Source of the DNA: Candidatus Latescibacterota bacterium
GTDB lineage: Bacteria; JAAXHH01
Assembly: GCA_022821085.1 (NCBI GenBank)
Contig: JAJEEG010000006.1
Coordinates: forward strand, 1,323,330-1,387,329
Direction: 5' to 3'
Length of the DNA: 64,000 nt
The notes beneath the pieces were generated by a model that ran no database searches, was not told the origin of the DNA, and saw nothing but the letters and a program-made list of their open reading frames with translations. The first letter of the stretch is position 1. Each line of letters starts with the position of its first letter. Shown piece by piece: positions 43,674 through 51,342 of this stretch. Made by a program: the position numbers and the translations under genes.

Positions 43674-44660
43674 ATGGCCATCATTCCCGTCGACTACTCC
43701 AATCCACGCTACGATGCGAAGGCCCTGCGCCGCTTTGCCGAAGAAGCGCTTCGCCGGGCGGGCCTGTCGGAAGCCCACGCGACGGAACTGGCCGATTACC
43801 TGACCGCGACGGACCTGCGCGGCGTCCTCAGCCACGGCACCCGCCAGCTTCCGGGCTACGTGAGGTCCTTCCAGTCAGCGAAATACAACCCGAAGCCGAA
43901 TATCAGGATCTATCGGGAAGCCGGCGCCGTGGTGCAGTGGGACGGTGATGGAGGCATCGGACACCTGGTGTCCGCCCGGGCGATTCGTTCGGCGGTGTCC
44001 AGGGCGCGCACGACCGGGATCAGCCTGGTCACGGCGACCCACTGCGGACACACGGGTTCGGTCGGCAACTGGACGCGCATTGCGACCGGGGCGGGCATGA
44101 TCTGCCTGTACTACAGCACGCCCATGAGTCGCCTTCCCTTCGACCGGCCGGAACCCGTCGTCCAAGCGTTGAACAACCCGCCCGTGAGCTTCGGATTCCC
44201 TTCGGCGGAGGGCGAGCCGCCCGTGCTGATCGACATGGGCGTGCACCTGGAGCTGCCTGACGTTCAGCGGGAGATCGCGGAGATCAGCGTGCTCCCCTTG
44301 ATCAAGGGGTTGGCCTACCAGGTTGTTTCCGTCATGATGACCTGGCCCGTAGACGCACAGTCTACCGTCGAGGTGCGCTTTCCGGGCGCCACCAGCAGCC
44401 TGACCGCCGTCGTCCTGGACCCGGCCTTTATCGGTGACCCGTCCGACTACAAGCGGACGGTCGCGGACCTGCGGCGAAAAGTACACGCCATGATACCCCT
44501 GCCGGGGCTTGATCGCGCACTTCTACCGGGGGAAATCGAAGCCGAACGGGAGGCCGATTTCGGGGTGCGCGGCATTCCCCTGGACGATGCCCATATCCAT
44601 TCGCTGCGGGAACTGGGCAAGGACCTTGAAGTGCCATGCTACTGGGAAACGGACGGATGA
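43674..44660 (+). CDS. Malate/L-lactate dehydrogenase-like oxidoreductase (Ldh_2)
   Basis: A 328-residue NAD(P)-dependent enzyme of the Ldh_2/DpkA/ComC family. The N-terminal half is recognisable (FAEEALRRAGLSEAHATELA, RGVLSHGTRQLPGYV), with the conserved SHG(x)R and the later HCGHTGSVGNWTR replacing the usual HxxH(G)xxG. The glycine-rich cofactor segment is less typical. ATG 43674 has GGAGG 5 bases upstream. Its stop overlaps the NUDIX start (ATGA). The substrate could be a 2-hydroxy acid, ureidoglycolate or delta-1-piperideine-2-carboxylate. Confidence 0.82.
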   Translation: MAIIPVDYSNPRYDAKALRRFAEEALRRAGLSEAHATELADYLTATDLRGVLSHGTRQLPGYVRSFQSAKYNPKPNIRIYREAGAVVQWDGDGGIGHLVSARAIRSAVSRARTTGISLVTATHCGHTGSVGNWTRIATGAGMICLYYSTPMSRLPFDRPEPVVQALNNPPVSFGFPSAEGEPPVLIDMGVHLELPDVQREIAEISVLPLIKGLAYQVVSVMMTWPVDAQSTVEVRFPGATSSLTAVVLDPAFIGDPSDYKRTVADLRRKVHAMIPLPGLDRALLPGEIEAEREADFGVRGIPLDDAHIHSLRELGKDLEVPCYWETDG

Positions 44661-45304
44661 GGCCACCGGAAATCAGACCCTTGAGCACACCTGGCAGTGA
44701 AGAGGACGGGCAACCGGACCGGGAAGCCCTTCTGTATGTGCTGGATCAATACCAGGCACGGTATCCCGAGGAAGGAGACACGCTCGCCCGGATTCGGGAA
44801 CTGCTCGCGGGTCGCTCGGACTGCTTTGAACGAACGTGCATGCCGGGCCACATCACCGGTTCGGCCTGGATCGTTTCGCCCGACCGTTCGAAATACCTGT
44901 TGACACGGCACCGGATCTTCGACCGCTGGCTGCAGCTGGGCGGCCACGCGGACGGCTGTCCCCGGCCCCATCTCGTCGCTCTCCGTGAAGCCGAAGAGGA
45001 ATCGGGGCTCGCGGGATTCGGACTGTTCCGGGACCCTGATGGCTACGTTCCCCTGGACGTGGACATTCACGACATCGCCGCCCGGTACGACATGCCTGCC
45101 CATGCGCACTACGACCTGCGTTACCTGCTGGCCGCCACAGCGGAGCAACCGCTCGAAATCAGCGACGAATCCCACGATCTCAGGTGGTTTGCACGGGAAG
45201 AACTGCTCGAGATCGTCCACGAAGAAAGCGTGCTTCGCATGCTCCGTAAAGGCGACGACGCCCTGAAGCGGGGCGGCGGGGATTTCGTTTACGGACTCTC
45301 CTGA
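44657..45304 (+). CDS. NUDIX hydrolase
   Basis: A 215-residue hydrolase of nucleoside-diphosphate-linked compounds. The NUDIX box is in GHADGCPRPHLVALREAEEE (then SGL): the REAxEExGL helix is intact, but the first Glu of the G-x5-E-x7-REUxEExGU pattern is Pro. The preceding SKYLLTRHRIFDRWLQLGG is typical. ATG 44657 overlaps the preceding stop, so translation is coupled. A 77-residue N-terminal region precedes the NUDIX fold. Substrate unknown. Confidence 0.86.
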   Translation: MRPPEIRPLSTPGSEEDGQPDREALLYVLDQYQARYPEEGDTLARIRELLAGRSDCFERTCMPGHITGSAWIVSPDRSKYLLTRHRIFDRWLQLGGHADGCPRPHLVALREAEEESGLAGFGLFRDPDGYVPLDVDIHDIAARYDMPAHAHYDLRYLLAATAEQPLEISDESHDLRWFAREELLEIVHEESVLRMLRKGDDALKRGGGDFVYGLS

Positions 45305-45431
45305 CGATTCGCTTGCACGCCTCATCCGGTGGGCGTATATTCTCCCCGCGTTCGCAAACGACCTTTCCCGGACATATCGCCACGTTCCGAGACGCTCGGG
45401 ACGGCGTCAGCATCGAAAGAGGTGCCGCACC

Positions 45432-46187
45432 ATGCCCCCACCCGTAGCCCTGCAGTTGTACACCCTCAGGACATTGGCCGACAAGAACTTCGAACACGTG
45501 GTGAACCTGACCGCGGAGATCGGGTACGCGGGCGTCGAACCCGCCGGGTTTCCCGGCACGACGCCGGAAGCGGCCGGCAAACTCTTCGAATCGTTGAATC
45601 TCGATGTTCCAAGCGCCCATCTTCCCCTGCCCGTGGGGGAAAACAGGTCCTACGTCGTCGAGACCGCAGACGCGATCGGGACGAAGCGCGTCGTGTCCGG
45701 ACTGGGACCCGACGACCATAGTACCGTGGACCGCATCAGGTGGTCGGCGGACCGCTTCAATGAGGCCGCGGAGGCCGTGGCGCCACACGGCATGACCTTC
45801 GGGATCCACAATCACTGGTGGGAATACCTGGAGGTGGAGGGACGGATCGCGACGGATATCCTGCTCGAGCATCTCGCGCCTGAGGTATTCTTCCAGGTGG
45901 ACGTGTACTGGGTGCAGGTAGCCGGTCCGGACCCCGCAGGCGTGCTCGAACGGCTCGGCGCCCGCGCGCCGCTGCTCCACCTCAAGGACGGGCCCTGCCT
46001 TCGAAATACGGACATGACCGCCCTGGGCGAAGGGAAAGTGGACCTCCCCGGCGTGATCGCGGCCGGAGGCGACCACACCGAGTGGCATATCGTCGAACTG
46101 GACAGTTGCGCGACGGACATGGTCGAAGCGGTAAAGAAGAGCTACCGATACCTGGTGGACAATGGCCTTTCCCGTGGCAACAGGTAG
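45432..46187 (+). CDS. Sugar phosphate isomerase/epimerase (AP-endonuclease-2 fold)
   Basis: A 251-residue TIM-barrel enzyme of the xylose isomerase-like family. Seen are LQLYTLRTLADKNFEHVVN, IGYAGVEPAGFPG, MTFGIHNHWWEYLEVEG with the metal ligands of the family, FFQVDVYWVQVAG and LLHLKDGPC, and a late Glu (HIVELDSC). These enzymes isomerise sugars or inositol derivatives with a divalent metal. GAGGTGCCGCACC precedes ATG 45432. It lies with other sugar-catabolism genes but no clear operon partner. Confidence 0.87.
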   Translation: MPPPVALQLYTLRTLADKNFEHVVNLTAEIGYAGVEPAGFPGTTPEAAGKLFESLNLDVPSAHLPLPVGENRSYVVETADAIGTKRVVSGLGPDDHSTVDRIRWSADRFNEAAEAVAPHGMTFGIHNHWWEYLEVEGRIATDILLEHLAPEVFFQVDVYWVQVAGPDPAGVLERLGARAPLLHLKDGPCLRNTDMTALGEGKVDLPGVIAAGGDHTEWHIVELDSCATDMVEAVKKSYRYLVDNGLSRGNR

Positions 46188-46288
46188 ATGAACCGTGCTG
46201 GCCGCGTGTCGAACCCAGTCACAAACGGACGAGGATGGAAACCGGGATATGACCAGGGAGCAGGGCGACTAAAAACGCAAGCAACTGA

Positions 46289-46423
46289 CCCGGGACGGGT
46301 ACGCACCCGAGGCGGATTCCCCCGCACGGACAGGTAGAAGTGCCGCACCAGCAAACGGCGTGGTTCGCGGATGAGCAAGATCCGCGCTTGTTCGGCGACT
46401 ACCTCGGCGCATACCTGGAGTAG
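46289..46423 (+). pseudogene. Possible gene-end remnant
   Basis: In one frame this stretch ends VPHQQTAWFADEQDPRLFG, then DYLGAYLE and a TAG just before the PhyH gene, which reads like the C-terminus of a real protein. There is no start and no upstream body, and an adjacent frame carries TRDGYAPEADSPAR, as if frame-shifted. It is probably a decayed fragment of a lost gene; the family was not recognised. Confidence 0.3.
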
Positions 46424-46426
46424 ACG

Positions 46427-47170
46427 ATGACCGAGTTCGAAAACGCCGTTTACGAGCTGGACGTGTACGGATTCACGGTGGTGGAAGGCGTCTTGTCCGC
46501 CGACCAGGTCGAATCGATGCGCCGGGTGCTGATACGTCTGGACGAAGAGGTCGGCGAGGAACGGGAAGGCGAAGGATCCTGCCGGCACGTGAGCAACCTG
46601 CCTACCCGGGACCCGATCTTCTTCCCGGTCATCGATCACCCCCGCATCCTGCCTATTCTCGAGCACTACCTCGAGCCGTCGCTGATCCTGGGAAGCCTGA
46701 ACAGCCGCATCGTGCGTCCGGGGGACGGCGACCAGGGCTTTCACAGCGACATCCCGGCCGAAATGCTCAACATGGCCTCTCCGGTCATGATGAACACCGT
46801 GTGGATGCTGGACGGCTTCTCGCCGAAAAACGGTGGGACCCGGGTCGTACCCGGCACCCACCGCAGCGGGCTTCCCCATCCGGCCAGCGATGCCGACGTG
46901 AAGTACTACGTGCAGCCTTCCGCTCCCGCGGGAAGCGTGCTGGTCTTCAACGGCCAGTGCTGGCATGCGGGCGGGGCCAACCGCGGCGACGCGAACCGGC
47001 ACGCCCTCTTCGCGCACTACCGGAAACGCATGCTCATGTTCCAGTACGATCCCCACGAAGGGTTTCCCGCTGGGTGGTACGGCCTGCTCTCGGACCGCCA
47101 GAAGGAAATCATGCGCATGAAGCACGGCGTGGACGCGCCGCGGGCGGCCGACGTCCAGGTCTTCAGGTAG
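46427..47170 (+). CDS. Phytanoyl-CoA dioxygenase family protein
   Basis: A 247-residue Fe(II)/2-oxoglutarate-dependent dioxygenase. Metal ligands are H106 and D108 (QGFHSDIPAEM) and H180 (FNGQCWHAGGAN), with the 2-oxoglutarate Arg likely R191 (GDANRHALF). The PhyH beta-barrel pattern GGTRVVPGTHRSG is clear. It would hydroxylate a small carboxylate or alkaloid-like substrate. Such genes are numerous in Latescibacterota and in sponge-associated bacteria. Convergent with the dehydrogenase gene 17 bases away. Confidence 0.9.
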   Translation: MTEFENAVYELDVYGFTVVEGVLSADQVESMRRVLIRLDEEVGEEREGEGSCRHVSNLPTRDPIFFPVIDHPRILPILEHYLEPSLILGSLNSRIVRPGDGDQGFHSDIPAEMLNMASPVMMNTVWMLDGFSPKNGGTRVVPGTHRSGLPHPASDADVKYYVQPSAPAGSVLVFNGQCWHAGGANRGDANRHALFAHYRKRMLMFQYDPHEGFPAGWYGLLSDRQKEIMRMKHGVDAPRAADVQVFR

Positions 47171-47187
47171 TCGGTATACGCCCCGTC

Positions 47188-48153
47188 TCAACCGGACAGG
47201 ACTTCCGGGTTGACGATGTGGTCCGGACGCTGGCCGTTCCAAACCTGGAGCGCCATGGTCAGCGCCATGCGCCACATGCGTTCCCGGCTCGCGACCGTTA
47301 CGCCGGCGATGTGCGGGGTGACGACGACGTCGACGCGGTGGAGCAGCGGGTTCACGGGGGACGGGGGTTCGGGATCGAAGACATCCAGGGCGGCCCCGGC
47401 GAGATGACCCCGGTCCAGTGCGGCGCAAAGGGCCTCTTCGTCCACCAGTCCACCCCGCGCAACGTTGATGAAGTAAGCGCCCGGCCTCATCTGCGCGAAA
47501 CGTTTTCCGTCCATCAGCCGGCGGGTTTCCTCCGTGAGCGGTGCATGCAGGGAGACGACGTCCGACCGGGCCAGCACGTCCTCGATCCGATCCGCCCGTT
47601 CGATGCCCATGGCCAACGCCCGTTCGGCCTCGATATAGGGATCGTAGGCTATCACCCGCATGCCCAGGGCGGCTGCCAGTTCCGCGACCCGGCCGCCGAT
47701 GCGCCCCAACCCGATCAGACCCAGCGTCCGACCGAAGACCTCCATGCCCTGGTAGCCCGACAGGTAGTCCTTCCCGGGGTTTTCCGCGAATTCGCCGGAA
47801 ACCTGCTTGATATGCTTGACCGCGGTCAGGATCAGGGCAATTGCCGTTTCCGCGGTGGATACGGTGGGGCCTTCCGGTGTATTGCAGACGGCGACGCCCC
47901 GTTCCGTGGCATCCTGAACGACGATGTTGTCGATACCGATACCCGTCCTGCAGATGACCTTCACATCCGGATACCGGTCCAGAAAGCCACCGTCGTAGTT
48001 CCGGCGGGCGCCGGCGACGATCGCGTGGGCGCCGGGCAGGTCCCGAAGCGGATCATCGGGCGACGCTTCCGCCGATCCGTTGACGTGCAGCCGCTGTTCG
48101 AACTCCGCACGAATCTCGGGAGGAACGGTCCGATCCGACCAGAGCCTCAACAT
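47188..48153 (-). CDS. D-isomer-specific 2-hydroxyacid dehydrogenase
   Basis: A 321-residue NAD-dependent dehydrogenase of the phosphoglycerate/CtBP type. The NAD motif is LGLIGLGRIGGRVAEL. Catalytic elements are CRTGIGIDNI (substrate loop), NVARGGLVDEEAL (Arg) and TPHIAGVTVAS (His). ATG 48153 with AGGAG upstream was preferred over a frame extension of 26 residues that lacks homology. It oxidises a D-2-hydroxy acid or reduces the oxo acid; the substrate is unknown. Confidence 0.9.
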   Translation of the reverse strand: MLRLWSDRTVPPEIRAEFEQRLHVNGSAEASPDDPLRDLPGAHAIVAGARRNYDGGFLDRYPDVKVICRTGIGIDNIVVQDATERGVAVCNTPEGPTVSTAETAIALILTAVKHIKQVSGEFAENPGKDYLSGYQGMEVFGRTLGLIGLGRIGGRVAELAAALGMRVIAYDPYIEAERALAMGIERADRIEDVLARSDVVSLHAPLTEETRRLMDGKRFAQMRPGAYFINVARGGLVDEEALCAALDRGHLAGAALDVFDPEPPSPVNPLLHRVDVVVTPHIAGVTVASRERMWRMALTMALQVWNGQRPDHIVNPEVLSG

Positions 48154-48400
48154 GGAACGCTCCTGCACAATACGGGCCGAGCGAACCCCGCTGTTGCGAC
48201 AAATGGGTTGCCCGGCATCAAAGAAATCCATACATTACGACTATCGTTCAGCACTCAGCCGCACATGGCCGTGGGATATCATAGAACGTTATTCCATGAT
48301 CCGCAAGTCAATCGATATCCTTAAATCGGCTTGAAACGCGTCGGCCGGGTTCCCGCGACGATCGGGAATCCGGAACGACACCGAACCGGAGAACCCCGAA

Positions 48401-49993
48401 GTGATTCGACACTACAGCCGTATAGCCTGTCTGATCTGCCTGCTCGTCGCCTGGACCGCTCACGCGCAGGAACAGGACCCCGCGGTGCCGGAGGCGGATC
48501 CTGACGCCGCGGCGGAAGCGGATTCCACCGACGCCGGTGGCGACCCCCTCCTGGTGCCGGCGAACAGCACCGGCGAAATCGACTTTTCCGTGGACGTGAG
48601 TGGCTTCAGGGGGCAGGAAGGACAGACCTACCTGGAATTCTATTTCCTGTGCCGTCCGAGCGGATTCACCCTGGAGGAAAGCGATGACGGGGTCTACGTA
48701 GCCACCTTTGAGATCGATCTGTCCATCATCGACGAGCAGGACAACGCCGTCTTCCAGTCGGTTCAGAAAAGGGAATACCAGACGGACCGGCCCGTCGTCA
48801 TCACCCGAAGGGGCGAGGAAAGAGTGGTACTGGAACAGATCGCCGCGAGCGTCGCCCCGGGCATGTACCGGGCGAAGGCCATCGTGACCGACCTCAATTC
48901 CAGGCGTTCCGGCGAAGCCGAGAAACCCTTTGTCGCCCAGCCTCTTGACGCACCTGGACTTTCTGTAAGCGACCTGCAGTTCTCCACGCTCATTCAGCAA
49001 GCGCAGGAGCAGAACCGGTTCACGAAGAACGGCCTGTTGGTGTTGCCCAATCCCTTGCGGATATTCGAAAAATGGATTGAAATGCCTGAAGACGGCAGCT
49101 ATAGGCCGCGAAATCTGTTCCTGTATTTCGAGATGTACAACCTGACCCCGGATTCGGCGACCGACGAGGCGACCTACGACATCTACCCGTCGGTAACCAG
49201 TCATGCCAACGAGATGACGTTTCCCCTGCCTCCCAGAAAGAACCGGAAGGTATCGGGATCCGACGGCCTGGACGTGATCGTCCTGGACTATATGACCTTC
49301 CCGGTAGGTATCTACACCCTGGAAATCAAGGTCAGTGACGCGCAGGCCGGGACGGAAGCGTCCAGTTCGTCCGTCTTCGAGATTGTCCAGCCGCCGCCAC
49401 CACCGCCGCCCGCCACGGTCCTCACCGAGGAACAGGCGAAACGGGGACGGAGACAGCTGGCCATCATCGCTTCCAAGCGGGAACGCGAACTCTACGACAA
49501 TCTCGACCTCGAAGGCAAGACCGAATTCCTGATCGCTTTCTGGCGCATGCGCGACCCGACGCCCGAGACCCCGGAGAACGAATCCATGATGGTGTTCAAC
49601 GAGCGGTTCTCCTATGCCGACTATCAACTGGGCGGGGCGGAAAGCGACCGCGGCTCGGTTTTCATCCGGTACGGACAGCCGGAGGAAATCGTGCGGCACG
49701 ACTCCGACAACATCATGAAATCCTACCAGGTCTGGTACTACACTGAAGGCGTCCAGGGCGATCCTTCACGGACCTCGGAAGGAGGACGTCATTTCTTTAT
49801 TTTCGGTGATCGCCGGAACATCGGCAGGTACGAACTGGTGCATTCCTCGGCGCGGGGAGAGTTATACAACCCGGGCTGGCGGCAGGACCTGCTACTGATT
49901 GACGAGAGCCAGCTTCTGGAACACAGCGGATTCGACGGACCGAACCTGCCCGTACCCTTGAGCGCTCCAGAGACCGACCCGGGCAAACCCTGA
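48401..49993 (+). CDS. GWxTD-domain protein, exported
   Basis: A 530-residue protein with a signal peptide (about 6-24, IACLICLLVAWTAHA) and an acidic Pro/Ala-rich start. A beta-rich middle follows, then a Pro-rich linker (residues 332-340), and a C-terminal GWxTD-type domain. That domain holds EFLIAFWRMRDPTPETPEN, FNERFSYADYQLGGAESDRG and VFIRYGQPEEIV, with YQVWYYTEG at the expected place. The domain is a hallmark of Bacteroidetes/Gemmatimonadetes/Latescibacterota; the function is unknown. GTG start. Its stop lies in a 16-base direct duplication (CCCGGGCAAACCC twice). Confidence 0.85.
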   Translation: MIRHYSRIACLICLLVAWTAHAQEQDPAVPEADPDAAAEADSTDAGGDPLLVPANSTGEIDFSVDVSGFRGQEGQTYLEFYFLCRPSGFTLEESDDGVYVATFEIDLSIIDEQDNAVFQSVQKREYQTDRPVVITRRGEERVVLEQIAASVAPGMYRAKAIVTDLNSRRSGEAEKPFVAQPLDAPGLSVSDLQFSTLIQQAQEQNRFTKNGLLVLPNPLRIFEKWIEMPEDGSYRPRNLFLYFEMYNLTPDSATDEATYDIYPSVTSHANEMTFPLPPRKNRKVSGSDGLDVIVLDYMTFPVGIYTLEIKVSDAQAGTEASSSSVFEIVQPPPPPPPATVLTEEQAKRGRRQLAIIASKRERELYDNLDLEGKTEFLIAFWRMRDPTPETPENESMMVFNERFSYADYQLGGAESDRGSVFIRYGQPEEIVRHDSDNIMKSYQVWYYTEGVQGDPSRTSEGGRHFFIFGDRRNIGRYELVHSSARGELYNPGWRQDLLLIDESQLLEHSGFDGPNLPVPLSAPETDPGKP

Positions 49994-50027
49994 GCCCGGG
50001 CAAACCCTTTTGCCACTCCTACCCCAC

Positions 50028-51335
50028 TTATCCGCAGACAAAAGCATCCAGCGTCTTGCCGAGACGACCAGCAACGGACGGCATCATGCGGACCGTGAGG
50101 CGGACGCCCTCCGGTTCGTCCTCCCGGTGCAGGACTTCACCAGACTCATAGACCATGGAAACGGCGTGTCCGTTCTCGTAGGGAATCAGCAGTTCCACAT
50201 CCACGCGATGGCGGTCGACCCTGATTGAAATCGCCTGACGCAGCCGCTCCACGTCATCGGTGTCCAGTGCGGACATCGTGATGGCGTCGGGATAGGAGAG
50301 CTTCAGGAATTCCAGGGCGTCCGGACTCTCCAGCCGGTCGGCCTTGTTGAAGACCAACTGCAGCGGGAGATCGGAAACCCCCAGTTCCGCCAGCACCTGG
50401 TTCACCGTCACGATATGTTCCGCGTGGTTGGGATGGCTGCCGTCTACCACGTGTACCAACAAGTCCGCATCGTAGACCTCGGTCAGCGTGCTTTTAAAGG
50501 ATGCGATCAGGTGGTGGGGCAGTTTACGAATGAAACCCACGGTATCCGAAAGCAAAACGGGTTGGCCCTGGGTCACGTTGACCACACGCGTGGTCGCGTC
50601 GAGGGTGGCGAACAGCCTGTCCTCGATCAGCGTGCCCGCCTGGGTGAATCCATTGAAAATCGTAGACTTGCCGGCATTGGTGTACCCGATCAGCGCGATA
50701 CAGAACATGGCGCTTCGGCGTTGTCGCTGCCGGTGATATGAAGCGGCCACCTGCTCGAGATTCCTGCGAAGGTGGGTAATGCGCCCGCGGATCAACCGCC
50801 GGTCGATCTCCAGCTGCGTCTCGCCAGGTCCCCGGACTCCTATGGCGCCGCCCGATCCGGCCGCCACGCCGCCTTCCTGCCGGGAAAGGTGGTCCCACTG
50901 CCTCGTCAGCCGCGGCATCATATACTGCAACTGGGCGAGTTCAACCTGCAGCTTGGCCTGCTTCGACTTCGCTCGAGAGGCAAATATATCGAGTATCAGT
51001 CCGCTGCGGTCCAGAATGCGCCGTTCGATCACGCGGTCCAGGTTCCTGACCTGCGCGGGGGTAAGGTCGTCGTCGAAAATCACGAGGTCGATTTCTTCCG
51101 CCTCGCACATCTCGGCGACCGAACGGGCCTTTCCCGTACCGATATAGTACGCCGGATGCATGGCGCTGCGGACCTGGATCATCCGATCGACGATCTCCGC
51201 GCCGGCGGTGTCGGCCAGCAGGGCGAGTTCGTCGAGCGACTCCTCCATCTCGCCGACCCGTTCTTTTGAAGGTACCATGCCGACCAACAAGGCGCGTTCA
51301 CGGTTGTTTCGGGGTATTTCGTGCATTTCACGCAT
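50028..51335 (-). CDS. hflX: GTPase HflX
   Basis: A 435-residue ribosome-associated GTPase that splits or rescues stalled ribosomes. The N-terminal HflX domain ends in the Gly-rich linker GSGGAIGVRGPGETQLEID (19 residues), the family hallmark. The G1 loop is ALIGYTNAGKSTIFNGF, G3 is SDTVGFIRKLPHHLI and G4 is FNKADRL. The gene begins 7 bases after the BatA-type gene, so the two are cotranscribed leftward. Length is standard. Confidence 0.95.
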   Translation of the reverse strand: MREMHEIPRNNRERALLVGMVPSKERVGEMEESLDELALLADTAGAEIVDRMIQVRSAMHPAYYIGTGKARSVAEMCEAEEIDLVIFDDDLTPAQVRNLDRVIERRILDRSGLILDIFASRAKSKQAKLQVELAQLQYMMPRLTRQWDHLSRQEGGVAAGSGGAIGVRGPGETQLEIDRRLIRGRITHLRRNLEQVAASYHRQRQRRSAMFCIALIGYTNAGKSTIFNGFTQAGTLIEDRLFATLDATTRVVNVTQGQPVLLSDTVGFIRKLPHHLIASFKSTLTEVYDADLLVHVVDGSHPNHAEHIVTVNQVLAELGVSDLPLQLVFNKADRLESPDALEFLKLSYPDAITMSALDTDDVERLRQAISIRVDRHRVDVELLIPYENGHAVSMVYESGEVLHREDEPEGVRLTVRMMPSVAGRLGKTLDAFVCG

Positions 51336-51342
51336 AAGGTGG

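Noticed and set aside
49999-50014. Hairpin GGCAAA/TTTGCC between the GWxTD and hflX genes as terminator
   Set aside because: The stem is six bases and no T-run follows; it arises within the CCCGGGCAAACCC duplication.
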